A stretch of 64,000 nt of DNA from Primorskyibacter flagellatus (GTDB lineage Bacteria > Pseudomonadota > Alphaproteobacteria > Rhodobacterales > Rhodobacteraceae), in contig NZ_BMFJ01000004.1 in the NCBI RefSeq assembly GCF_014638275.1, positions 62,001 to 126,000 on the forward strand, written 5' to 3'. A model generated the notes under the pieces. That model was not told where the DNA came from and did no database searches. It saw only the letters and a list, made by a program, of their open reading frames with translations. Below, piece by piece: positions 26,602 through 34,624 of the stretch. The stretch's first letter is position 1; each line of letters starts with the position of its first letter. The position numbers and the translations under genes were made by a program.

Positions 26602-26928
26602 ATGATGGGACTCCGGCGGATCGGAAGATGGGACGGAAAGGGGATGCTGGCGTGGCTGGCATCGGCTTCTCGTTCGCTGCGCTCTGCCGGGCAGACCGGG
26701 TCCGCCCTGCGACCTGCCGTGCGGATCGAAGACAGCGTGACCCCGAATTTCCTGATCTGCCTGGAAACCGGGACACGCCAGGTCCTGCTTAGGCGCCACC
26801 TGCTGCAGACGCTGCGGATGACGCCGGAGGAGTACCGGACAAGATGGGGGCTGCCACCCGAATACCCCATGATCGCGGCCAATTACCTGGCACGGCGTCG
26901 CGCCGTCCGTCAGGCGCGCCATGGGTAA
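26602..26928 (+). CDS. MucR/Ros-family regulator with degenerate zinc finger
   Basis: This 108-residue protein's second half follows the MucR consensus (SVTPNFLICLETG, RRHL, TPEEYRTRWGLPPEYPM). The zinc ligands are damaged: in C-x2-D/C-x9-H-x3/4-H only the first Cys and first His remain, the other two positions being Thr. The N-terminal part is Arg-rich and shorter than usual. It lies upstream of an intact MucR gene and motB. MucR proteins bind AT-rich DNA and repress motility or activate exopolysaccharide in rhizobia and Brucella. This copy may need a partner or use another fold-stabilising route. Confidence 0.75.
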   Translation: MMGLRRIGRWDGKGMLAWLASASRSLRSAGQTGSALRPAVRIEDSVTPNFLICLETGTRQVLLRRHLLQTLRMTPEEYRTRWGLPPEYPMIAANYLARRRAVRQARHG

Positions 26929-27004
26929 AGGACAGGACAACAAGAGGGCCGGAGCCGGCGGTTAGACCGGACATGGCCCCTGATGGCAGTGATTGAGGAC
27001 AGGC

Positions 27005-27424
27005 ATGGCAGACCAATCCAGGAAGGACATGATCGCAACGATCGTCGCGTCCTTCGCGGCGCGACCGGACGCGACTCCGGACGCGATCGTCGACCTTTAC
27101 AACAAGCTGATGGAAGACGCGGGGGAGGCACCGGTGCCGGCCGCGTCCTCTGCCGCACCCGCGCTTCCGCTTGAGCGCGCGGTCACCGAGGACAAGGTCT
27201 ACTGCCTGTGCTGCGGGCGGGGCTTCAAGATGCTGAAGCGGCATCTCGGCGCGGAACACGGGCTGACGGAGGCGGAATATCGCACGATGTTCAGCCTGCC
27301 CGCCGACTTCCCGCTGGTGGCGCCAAGCTATTCCCGCAAGAAGGCCAGCCACGCCAAGCAGGCCGGTTTCGGCAAGTACGACCGCGCCGTCCAGAAACAG
27401 GACAGCGACGAGAGCATGTCCTGA
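27005..27424 (+). CDS. MucR/Ros-family zinc-finger transcription regulator
   Basis: This 139-residue regulator starts at ATG 27005. It has the N-terminal oligomerisation helix region (IVASFAARPDATPDAIVDLYNKLM) and an intact zinc finger C-L-C-C-G-x8-H-x4-H (Cys, Cys, His, His), followed by LTEAEYRTMFSLPADFPLVAPSY. It stands directly ahead of motB (17-bp gap) and after the degenerate paralogue. A role in motility gene control fits both family and place. Confidence 0.88.
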   Translation: MADQSRKDMIATIVASFAARPDATPDAIVDLYNKLMEDAGEAPVPAASSAAPALPLERAVTEDKVYCLCCGRGFKMLKRHLGAEHGLTEAEYRTMFSLPADFPLVAPSYSRKKASHAKQAGFGKYDRAVQKQDSDESMS

Positions 27425-27441
27425 CCGGGAGGCCCTGAGCC

Positions 27442-28428
27442 ATGGCAACCAACGCACCGATCGTCATCAAGAAGGTCGAAGAAGTTTCAGGCGGCGGACA
27501 TCACGGCGGCGGCTGGAAGGTGGCCTACGCGGACTTCATGACCGCGATGATGGCCTTCTTCCTGCTGCTCTGGATCCTCGCCGCGTCGGACGAGGAGGCG
27601 CTGCGCGGGCTGGCGGATTACTTCACCCCGTCGCTGTCCCAGTCGGGCGGCCGGGGGCAGGGGATGCTGGACGGCACGGTGATCGCGTCGAACGGGGATC
27701 AGGGCGGGTCGAATTCGCCCGAGGGCGACACCCGCCTGCCGACCTTCGGGATGGAGAACCCGCTTGCCGTCTTCGACAGCCGCCTGCGCGACACGGAGAC
27801 CGAGGCGATCGTCGAGTATGAACAGCAGCCCGACGGCACCATGGTCGAAAAGCAGCAGGAGCAGAAGGAAAGCGAGGCGGAGCGCATCGCCGCGGAGCAG
27901 GCCAATATCGAGCAGTACCAGGCCGAGGTGAAAGAGCGGGCGGAGAACATGACCCGGCTGGAGGACGAGATCCGACAGCACATCCAGGAGCGCACCGACC
28001 TGTCCGACCTTGGGGAGAACCTGCGGTTCGACCGCACCTCGGACGGGCTGCTGGTGCAGATCATGGACAAGGAGGGGCGGTCGATGTTCACCCGTGGATC
28101 GGCCCGCGTCGACACCCGCACCCGCGACCTGCTGCGCATCATCGGCGAGGCGATCATGGACATGGAGAACGACATCGTCATCACCGGCCACACCGACGCC
28201 GTGCCCTTCGCCAACAACCTCGGCTATTCCAACTGGGAGCTGTCGGCGGACCGGGCCAATGCGACGCGCCGGGTTCTGATCGACACCGGGGTCGCGCCGG
28301 CGCGGATCAAGCGGATTTCGGGCCTCGCCTCGACCGAGCCGCTGAACCCGGCGGATCCGGAGGCGGCGGAGAATCGGCGCATCTCTGTCCTGCTCGCCTA
28401 TCCGGAGCCGGTGCCGCCGAAAGAGTGA
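27442..28428 (+). CDS. motB: Flagellar stator protein MotB
   Basis: This 328-residue protein has one N-terminal membrane helix (about 27-48) with the proton-binding Asp31 in YADFMTAMMAFFLLLW, a long charged helical linker with Glu/Gln-rich coiled coil (about 125-190), and an OmpA-like peptidoglycan-binding domain (ITGHTDAVPF, NWELSADRANATRRVL, RRISVLL). It anchors MotA to the wall. motB is separated from motA and follows the MucR genes; a strong terminator comes 28 bp after its stop. Confidence 0.96.
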   Translation: MATNAPIVIKKVEEVSGGGHHGGGWKVAYADFMTAMMAFFLLLWILAASDEEALRGLADYFTPSLSQSGGRGQGMLDGTVIASNGDQGGSNSPEGDTRLPTFGMENPLAVFDSRLRDTETEAIVEYEQQPDGTMVEKQQEQKESEAERIAAEQANIEQYQAEVKERAENMTRLEDEIRQHIQERTDLSDLGENLRFDRTSDGLLVQIMDKEGRSMFTRGSARVDTRTRDLLRIIGEAIMDMENDIVITGHTDAVPFANNLGYSNWELSADRANATRRVLIDTGVAPARIKRISGLASTEPLNPADPEAAENRRISVLLAYPEPVPPKE

Positions 28429-28455
28429 TTTGCGAATCGGAAAAGCGTGGATTTG

Positions 28456-28484
28456 GGGCCGGGCGGGGGTGTCCGGCCCTTTTT
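28456..28484 (+). terminator. Rho-independent terminator after motB
   Basis: GGGCCGG (28456-28462) pairs perfectly with CCGGCCC (28473-28479), followed by five T. It ends the operon that starts near 22010. The rest of the 28429-28722 gap shows no gene; a single CAAGATGG lies at 28670. Confidence 0.85.
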
Positions 28485-28722
28485 CGTGCCGATCTGCCCG
28501 ATTTCTGACGCCCGGCGCGGGGCGATTTGTCCACAGCGGCAGGGGCGGGCAAGAACGCCGCCCTGCAAAGGGCTTGTCCTGTGGTGCTGATGTGGGATAC
28601 CGCTAGATATAGCGGCGCACGCAAAAGTTATCCCCACATTTCGGCAAGCCCTGTCCGATAGATTACTTTCAAGATGGCCAACCTAATTGTAGCTTCGACC
28701 CACTAGATATTGGGGTACAGGC

Positions 28723-29481
28723 ATGGGCCAGGACAGATTACTGGAAGACATCTGGATGGGCCGCATACGGGCGGCGCGCGGCGGAGAGGCACAAGCTCTG
28801 TCGCGCCAACTCCGTGCGCTTCTGCCGGTACACCATGTTCTGCTGACGACGGATGCGGGGGACGACCGGGTCACCGTGCGGATGGACGATGCGGAGATGA
28901 TGCCCGCCCTGCCGCTTGGCGACGTACTGACGGAGGAACTGGGGCTGGACGTGCCTTACGGCGCGCTGGTGATCCTGCGTGACGGCGGATCCGCCGGTCC
29001 GGTGTCCTATGACGCGGGCATGATCCTGGCGGAGATCCTGCTGTCCGTCCTGCGCACCGGGCTGTTCCCGATGGAGCGCGAGACGGACGCGCTGTTCGCC
29101 ATGGCCGCGTCCTATGACCGGCTGGTGGAGGCGAGCGGGTTCCGCCATTCGGGACTGGACGCGGCGGAGTTCCGGCTTGGCCTCGCCGCGTCGCTTGGCG
29201 CCTACTGGTCGGGCGCGCGGCGTGCCGGGGCGGATACCTGCGGGCTGTTCGACAGGCCGGATTTCCTGCGCCGCCCCTCGCTGCTGCGCTACCTGCGCGC
29301 GCTGGACGCGAGTTTCACGCTGAACGGGGCCGAAGCGGTGCCCGCGCGGCTGATGCTGGCGCAGGGCGGAACGCGGCCGTTCGACGACTGGATGGAGCAT
29401 GTCGGGCAGGTGGTTTCCGCCGAAATTGGCCTGTCCCCAAGGATTTCCGATGCAAAGTCCCGGAATTCCCACAAAAACTAG
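28723..29481 (+). CDS. Flagellar-cluster protein of unknown function
   Basis: This 252-residue soluble protein has no signal peptide and no motif that I recognise. It is mostly helical, with a C-terminal half rich in Arg/Leu (RRPSLLRYLRALDASF). It stands alone between the motB terminator and the sigma-factor gene. The gap of 93 bp to that gene contains a 22-bp perfect palindrome. Its place suggests a regulatory or assembly role in the flagellum, but nothing in the sequence decides. Confidence 0.6.
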   Translation: MGQDRLLEDIWMGRIRAARGGEAQALSRQLRALLPVHHVLLTTDAGDDRVTVRMDDAEMMPALPLGDVLTEELGLDVPYGALVILRDGGSAGPVSYDAGMILAEILLSVLRTGLFPMERETDALFAMAASYDRLVEASGFRHSGLDAAEFRLGLAASLGAYWSGARRAGADTCGLFDRPDFLRRPSLLRYLRALDASFTLNGAEAVPARLMLAQGGTRPFDDWMEHVGQVVSAEIGLSPRISDAKSRNSHKN

Positions 29482-29504
29482 GCTTTTTAACCTTCTGTAA
29501 ATCA

Positions 29505-29526
29505 AACAATTCTTCAAAGAATTGTT
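29505..29526. promoter_or_regulatory. 22-bp palindrome upstream of the sigma-factor gene
   Basis: AACAATTCTT-CA-AAGAATTGTT is a perfect 10-bp inverted repeat with a 2-bp centre, in an AT-rich gap 49 bp before the ATG of the sigma gene. The half-sites contain AAGAAT, the core of the CAAGAATA element found at other flagellar promoters. No T-run follows on either strand, so an operator is more likely than a terminator. Confidence 0.65.
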
Positions 29527-29574
29527 AAACTGTGCTTTCCTGTCCTTGCTTTTTTGGCAGGGAAAGCCGGCACA

Positions 29575-30306
29575 ATGATGCCCAACACCATGCGGGCGGC
29601 GGCACAGGTACCGCTGCTTGCGGCAGACGAGGAACGGGACGCGATCCTGCGCTGGCAGGACCATGGCGACCGCGTGGCGCTGGAGCTTCTGCTTCGGTCG
29701 CACGCCCGGCAGGCCTGGTCGATGGCGGCGCGGCGGACGGACAATCCCGCACATCTCGAAGACCTCGCGGCGGAGGGGATCATCGGACTGATCCGGGCCG
29801 CCGACAGTTTCGACCGCACGCAGGATGTGCGCTTTGGTACCTATGCGGCGTGGTGGGTTATGAACGGGATCTCGGCGGCTTCTGCGCGCATCAGGACGGT
29901 GATCGACGTGCCTCCGCGGGTGGCGGGGGCGCAGCGGCGGGGCGAAGAAGATCACATCGTCCGCATGGCGCTGCAGGGCGTGGTGCCTCTGGATGCGCGG
30001 GTCGGCGAGGGCACGGTGATGGACGTGCTGGTGAGCGCCGACCTGACGCCGGAGGAGTCGGCGGCGGCGGAGTCGCAGCATGCGGCGCAGTGCCACCTGA
30101 TCGACCGGGCGATGGCCGATCTGGACGCGGACGAGGCGGAGGTGATCCGCCGCCGCCGCCTGCAGGCCGTGCCGGAGACGCTGGAGGATCTGGCGGAGGC
30201 GATGAACATGACCCGCGACCGGCTGCGGCAGGTGGAACGGCGGGCGATGCAGAGATTGCGGCGGGTACTTTTGGAAAACGGTTTTCACAGGGCGATGTTG
30301 GGCTGA
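29575..30306 (+). CDS. Sigma-70-family factor in the flagellar cluster (RpoH-like, divergent)
   Basis: This 243-residue protein starts at ATG 29575 behind GGAAAG; an upstream TTG is less likely. Region 2 is clear (HLEDLAAEGIIGLIRAADSFD; FGTYAAWWVMNGISA), as is the region 4.2 helix-turn-helix (ETLEDLAEAMNMTRDRLRQVERRAMQRL). The AxWW pattern recalls RpoH, but the RpoH box QRKLFFNLR is absent and the protein is about 50 residues shorter. Its stop overlaps the fliK ATG, so it heads a sigma-fliK-flgD operon. It may direct late flagellar transcription in place of FliA, of which I see no copy. Confidence 0.8.
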   Translation: MMPNTMRAAAQVPLLAADEERDAILRWQDHGDRVALELLLRSHARQAWSMAARRTDNPAHLEDLAAEGIIGLIRAADSFDRTQDVRFGTYAAWWVMNGISAASARIRTVIDVPPRVAGAQRRGEEDHIVRMALQGVVPLDARVGEGTVMDVLVSADLTPEESAAAESQHAAQCHLIDRAMADLDADEAEVIRRRRLQAVPETLEDLAEAMNMTRDRLRQVERRAMQRLRRVLLENGFHRAMLG

Positions 30307-31583
30307 TGGTTGATATTTTCTCGATAGGGGCCGGGGTGCAGGCCCAGGCGGGCAAGGCGGCCGGCAAGGGTTCGGTCGGGGCGGAGTCGCCCTTTGCCGC
30401 GCTTCTGGCGCAGGCGCTCGGGGGTGAGGCCCCGGCGTCGGAAACCGCGGCAGAGGGCAAGGCGGGCAAGCTGGCCGCGCTGATCGGCAAGATCCGGAGC
30501 GAGGCGCAGGAGAGCCTGGCAGAGGCCTTTCCCGACGGTGTGATCCAGCCGGGCGCGGTGCTGAACGACTGGGCGCGCGGGGTGCTGACGCAGCTGGACG
30601 GCGCGCTGAAGGAGGCGGGGCTGTCGGTGGCGGATCTGATGCAGGTGCTCGGCCCGCTCGATACGGCTGCGCTGGCGGAACCGGGGTCGTTGCTGGTGCA
30701 GGCGGCGGGTGTTCTGCTTGAGGATGCGGGCGTGGTGGCCGCGCAGCCGGGTGTCCCGGTCACAGCGCAGGCCGGGATCCCGGGCGCGGTTCCCGTCGCG
30801 GGTGACGCGGCAGCGGCGCCGGTCGTTGCGGCGGCGACGCCTGCTGCCGTGCCGGTCGGCGACGCGGTGAAGTCGGTCGAGAAGACCGGGACGCTGGCTG
30901 TCGCTGCGGAGGTGGTGACGGATGCTCAGGAGGCGTCCTCGCCCGGTCCGGTACAGACACAGACCCAAGTACAGGCCCAAGTACAGACCCAGGTACAGGC
31001 CGCGCCCCTGCCGGATGCGCTGCGCATCGTTCTGGCACAGGTCGTGGCGGCCCCCGGCGACAAGGGCCTGCCGCCCGAGATACAGGCGATCCTGGCCACC
31101 CCTCAGTCCGCCGCGCCCGCGCCGCAGATCCACATGGCGCCGGTCGCCCCGGTGCCCGCCCCGTCGCAGACGCCCGACCCGAACCAGGGCCTTGCGCGCA
31201 ACCTCGCCGGGCAGATCCGGGGCGTGTCCTTCAACGAAGGCACGACGCGTATCGAACTGTCGCCGCAGGGGCTCGGCCGGCTGGAGATCGAGATCGCGCC
31301 GGATGAAACCGGCCGCCTGCGGGTCGTGCTGCGCGCCGAGAATCCCGCCGTGCTGAACGCGATGCGGTCGGACCGCGACATGCTGGCCGGGCTGCTGCGG
31401 GATGGCGGCGCGTCGGTCGACAACTCTTCCATGAGCTTCGAGGACCTTGGCCAGCGGCGCAATCCGCTGGCGCAGGACCCCGCCGCCCCCTCTGCCCCCC
31501 GTGCCGCCGCGCCGGAGGAGGAGGAGCAGCCGCAGCCCGAACAAGAGGTGGTCGAGGACGGCCGCCTGAACATCCTGACCTGA
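30306..31583 (+). CDS. fliK: Flagellar hook-length control protein FliK
   Basis: FliK measures the hook and triggers the FlhB switch. The 425-residue protein has a long Ala/Pro/Val/Gln-rich ruler region and a compact C-terminal Flg_hook domain (TRIELSPQGLGRLEIEI; AVLNAMRSDRDMLAGLLRDGG). The tail is Pro/Glu-rich. Start ATG overlaps the sigma-gene stop. A tandem 12-bp repeat lies in the ruler part. Confidence 0.9.
   Translation: MVDIFSIGAGVQAQAGKAAGKGSVGAESPFAALLAQALGGEAPASETAAEGKAGKLAALIGKIRSEAQESLAEAFPDGVIQPGAVLNDWARGVLTQLDGALKEAGLSVADLMQVLGPLDTAALAEPGSLLVQAAGVLLEDAGVVAAQPGVPVTAQAGIPGAVPVAGDAAAAPVVAAATPAAVPVGDAVKSVEKTGTLAVAAEVVTDAQEASSPGPVQTQTQVQAQVQTQVQAAPLPDALRIVLAQVVAAPGDKGLPPEIQAILATPQSAAPAPQIHMAPVAPVPAPSQTPDPNQGLARNLAGQIRGVSFNEGTTRIELSPQGLGRLEIEIAPDETGRLRVVLRAENPAVLNAMRSDRDMLAGLLRDGGASVDNSSMSFEDLGQRRNPLAQDPAAPSAPRAAAPEEEEQPQPEQEVVEDGRLNILT
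30960..31001 (+). repeat. 12-bp tandem repeat in the fliK ruler region
   Basis: About three and a half units of CAGRCCCARGTA encode alternating QTQV/QAQV. Copy number changes would lengthen or shorten the FliK ruler by four residues per unit without breaking the frame. Confidence 0.75.
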
Positions 31584-31593
31584 GGAGGCCCCC

Positions 31594-32256
31594 ATGGTCG
31601 AAACCGTCAACGGCATCACCTCTGCCACGCAGAGCGCATCGTCGGTCGCGTCGAACAAGCTTCAGAACGACTACAAGAGCTTCCTGACCCTGCTGACCGC
31701 GCAGCTGACCAACCAGGACCCGCTGGAACCGATGGACAGTTCGACCTTCGTGACGCAGCTCGCGCAGCTGAGCCAGGTGGAGCAGTCGATCCAGACGAAC
31801 TCCTACCTCGAGTCGATCGCCTCGCGGCTGTACAATTCGGGGCTGACCAACGACCTGGGCCTGATCGGGCGCGAGGTGTCGGTGCCGGGCAAGCTGTTCG
31901 ACCTGATCTCGGGCTCCGGCAGCTTCGACTACGTGCTGGACACCGCCGCGCAGGATGTGAAGGCGCTGATCAAGAACAGCGCCGGGGTGACGGTGGCCGA
32001 ACTGGACGGGTTGGCGACCGATGGCGCGACGCTGCATTCGGTGCCGTGGAACGGGCTGACCTCGGACGGGCAGAAGGCCGAGGACGGTATCTACGAGGTG
32101 GAGATCGTCGCGACCGATGCGGAGGGCGAGGCGGTGGAGGCGGAACCCTACACCAAGTCCACGGTCGAACGGCTGACGCTACAGGCCGGGCAGTCCCTGC
32201 TGCACCTGTCGAACGGGGAAACCGCGCTGGCGATGCTGGTCGCCTCGGTCGAGTAA
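31594..32256 (+). CDS. flgD: Hook cap / scaffolding protein FlgD
   Basis: This 220-residue protein has the FlgD N-terminal signature (FLTLLTAQLTNQDPLEPMD; FVTQLAQLSQVEQ) and a C-terminal Ig-like/FlgD-tudor region (WNGLTSDGQKAEDGIYEVEI). It caps the growing hook. The gene lies 10 bp after fliK and ends exactly against the convergent FliL-like gene. Confidence 0.95.
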   Translation: MVETVNGITSATQSASSVASNKLQNDYKSFLTLLTAQLTNQDPLEPMDSSTFVTQLAQLSQVEQSIQTNSYLESIASRLYNSGLTNDLGLIGREVSVPGKLFDLISGSGSFDYVLDTAAQDVKALIKNSAGVTVAELDGLATDGATLHSVPWNGLTSDGQKAEDGIYEVEIVATDAEGEAVEAEPYTKSTVERLTLQAGQSLLHLSNGETALAMLVASVE

Positions 32257-33108
32257 TCAGCCGCGCGGCACGTCTGTCTTGTAGAGCGACAGGAAGAGGA
32301 AATCCTCGACCCCGGCGAATTTCGCGCGCAGGTCCTCTGCCACCCGTGCGGCCAGCTTTTCGCTGTCCACGTCGTCGCCGCGCATCAGCTGGTTTTCGGC
32401 GGCCACATGCATGGTCGCGATGATCTGGTCGCGCAGGCGGGCGGCGTTCTGACCGTCGTAATAGTGGCTGGCCTGGTCGAGATCGGTGACGGAGACGCCG
32501 AAGTCCGCGACGAAATAGGTGACCTTGGAGGCCTTGTAGACCGGCACGGTCATCCGGCCGAGCTTCACGACGTGATCCGGGGAGGCCTCGATCCGCTTGA
32601 TCGCATCCGCGGCGATGGCGGCTTCGGTTTCGACGGGCAGGAGCGAGGGATGCGCGGTGGTCTGTTCGCCCTTCGCGTCCATCGCGGCGATCTTTTCGTC
32701 CAGCTTGCGGCGGGCCTCGTCCTTCGCCTTGGTCATGGCGAGGTCGGTCCGGTAGGCCTCGATCAGGGCGGGGTCGATGCGGTGCATGCCGGACTGCGGC
32801 GCGGCATGGGCCTGCGCGTGGTCTTCGGCGGTGTCCTCATGCGTCATCGCGGCCGGGTAGAACCGTGCGCCATGGCCGTCATCCGGTTCCAGCGCGCCGT
32901 GGCGTTCGTTCTGCGAGACCTCCGGCGCGTGAAGCTGTTCCTCTCCGGCGAGGTCGTGCAGGACGCCTTCGGCCGGGCTGAGCGGTTCGGCAACCTGATG
33001 CGCCGGGGCGGCGGTGGCCATGTCGCCCTTGAGGAACTGACCGGCGCCAAAACCGCCAAGGCCCCCGATCACGGGGACGGCAGCAAGAATCAGGACGGAT
33101 TTCTTCAT
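32257..33108 (-). CDS. FliL-like membrane-anchored protein (second FliL-type gene)
   Basis: This 283-residue protein has an N-terminal membrane anchor (SVLILAAVPVIGGLGGFGAG), a long His/Ala/Glu-rich periplasmic linker with a helical stretch, and a C-terminal about 100-residue domain with the FliL-like pattern (YFVADFGVSV, RLRDQIIATMH, DVDSEKLAARVAEDLRAKF, LFLSLY). The classic FliL of this cluster is at 55003-55506. This gene follows flgH after 89 bp. It may be a stator-associated protein comparable to MotF or FliL paralogues of R. sphaeroides; that is inference. Confidence 0.6.
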   Translation of the reverse strand: MKKSVLILAAVPVIGGLGGFGAGQFLKGDMATAAPAHQVAEPLSPAEGVLHDLAGEEQLHAPEVSQNERHGALEPDDGHGARFYPAAMTHEDTAEDHAQAHAAPQSGMHRIDPALIEAYRTDLAMTKAKDEARRKLDEKIAAMDAKGEQTTAHPSLLPVETEAAIAADAIKRIEASPDHVVKLGRMTVPVYKASKVTYFVADFGVSVTDLDQASHYYDGQNAARLRDQIIATMHVAAENQLMRGDDVDSEKLAARVAEDLRAKFAGVEDFLFLSLYKTDVPRG

Positions 33109-33197
33109 CGTTCGACACCTGGGAGGGTTGCTCTCGGGTGTCGGTATGCATCCGGATCAAGGCGAGACTTTTATCGAACCGGGGCAATAAGTGAGAG

Positions 33198-33959
33198 TTA
33201 ATAGGGCAAGACTATGTCAACCACGTCTTCCCCATAGCTCCGCCGCTGCTGGCGGGAGAGGCTGCCTTCGCCGCCGTAGGTGATGCGCGCCTCGGCGATC
33301 TTCTCGTAGGGAATGGTGTTGTTCAGCGCGATGTCCTGCGGCCGGATGATGCCGGCGACGCGCAGTTCGCGCAGTTCCTCGTTCACCTTCACCTCCTGCC
33401 GGCCCGCGACGACCATGTTGCCGTTCGGGAGCATTTCGACCACCAGCGCGGCGACCTTGAGGTTGATCTTTTCGTTGCGGTTGATCGTGCCGGAACCGCT
33501 GGCCTGTGTGCTCGAGGAGGTTTCGACCAGGTTGTCGCCCAGATCGGCGGGGCCGACGCCGGGCAACAGCTTGTGCAGCTTGCCGCCGTAGCCGAAGAAC
33601 CCCGGCTTGGCGAATTCGCTCGACCCGGAGCGTTCGCGGTCGGAGGCGTTGGCGAGGCGGGCGTTGTCGTCGATTTCGATGTTGATCGTCAGGATGTCGC
33701 CGACCTTGGTGGCGCGCTGATCGGCGAAGAACCCGGCGGAATTGCGCTGCCAGAGGGACGACGCCTCACCCCGTTCGGGAATGCGGGGCGCTTCGGGGGG
33801 CGGCATGGGGACCTGCACGCGCGCGACCTCGGGCATCGACATGGGCGACATCTCAACGCCCGAGATCTTCGGGTCGCGGTCAAACGGGTTCTGGGCGCAG
33901 GCGGCGACCGAAACAAGCGCCAGGGCCGATACGGCGAGGCGGGGCAGGGGGGACTTCAA
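33198..33959 (-). CDS. flgH: Flagellar L-ring lipoprotein FlgH
   Basis: FlgH (253 residues) builds the outer-membrane L ring. It has a lipoprotein signal with lipobox Cys21 (SVAAC), and the FlgH core motifs (SLWQRNSAGFFADQRATKVGDIL as the N-terminal block, NGNMVVAGRQEVKVNEE, RPQDIALNNTI). It overlaps flgA by 4 bp. Confidence 0.96.
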   Translation of the reverse strand: MKSPLPRLAVSALALVSVAACAQNPFDRDPKISGVEMSPMSMPEVARVQVPMPPPEAPRIPERGEASSLWQRNSAGFFADQRATKVGDILTINIEIDDNARLANASDRERSGSSEFAKPGFFGYGGKLHKLLPGVGPADLGDNLVETSSSTQASGSGTINRNEKINLKVAALVVEMLPNGNMVVAGRQEVKVNEELRELRVAGIIRPQDIALNNTIPYEKIAEARITYGGEGSLSRQQRRSYGEDVVDIVLPY

Positions 33960-34621
33960 CGGGTGACCTCCACGATCCCGTCACTGACGGCGACGCCGGT
34001 GAGGGAGGTATTGCTGACGAGATTGACGATGCGGACTTCCTGCCCCTTGTGGGCATCGTCCAGCGCCTTTCCGGGCGCGGTGAGGGCGAGCAGGCCGTCG
34101 TTGTAGCGGATCGAGATGCGCGCGCCGCGACCGATGATGATCGGCTGGCCGATGGACTGGGTCATGACGGGCCGCCCCTGCGTCAGCATGCGGCGCACCT
34201 GCATGCCGACAAGGTCTTCGCGGTCGGTGACGGTGAAGCTGCCGATGCGGGCGAGCGGCAGCTCGACGGAGCCGAGGTCCGCCGCGGTGATCTTGTCGCC
34301 CGGCTGCATCCGCCGCAGCGGCACCGGCACGTCCAGCGTCGCGATGGCGAGCCCGGCGAGGCGGATGACGCTGCTGTCCTCGGCCACCGCATTGGCGAGG
34401 TACTGGCCGGTGTCCTTATCCATCCAGAAGGCCGAGAGCATCACCGCCTGTTCCGGCGTGCCGGCGGGAACGGTGATGTGGAACCCCGCGTCGTCGGGAA
34501 GCTCGGGACCGTATTTGTCGCGGGCGCTTTCCTCGATCAGCATCTTCACGTCCTCGGCCAGCACGGCGGCGGGCAGGACAAAGACGATCAGGACGACGGA
34601 GAGGTAGTAGAGAAATCTCAT
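33956..34621 (-). CDS. flgA: P-ring assembly chaperone FlgA
   Basis: This 221-residue periplasmic protein has a signal peptide (about 1-22, AVLA) and the SAF/FlgA C-terminal domain (VPLRRMQPGDKITAADL, GRPVMTQSIGQP, VSNTSLTGVAVSDGIVEV). It assists FlgI polymerisation. Lies 3 bp after flgG, overlaps flgH. Confidence 0.93.
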   Translation of the reverse strand: MRFLYYLSVVLIVFVLPAAVLAEDVKMLIEESARDKYGPELPDDAGFHITVPAGTPEQAVMLSAFWMDKDTGQYLANAVAEDSSVIRLAGLAIATLDVPVPLRRMQPGDKITAADLGSVELPLARIGSFTVTDREDLVGMQVRRMLTQGRPVMTQSIGQPIIIGRGARISIRYNDGLLALTAPGKALDDAHKGQEVRIVNLVSNTSLTGVAVSDGIVEVTR

Positions 34622-34624
34622 GGC

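Noticed and set aside
29532..30305. Upstream open extension of the fliK frame
   Set aside because: It overlaps the entire sigma-factor gene in another frame and has Gly/Arg-rich noise; the ATG at 30306, overlapping the sigma stop, is the sensible start.
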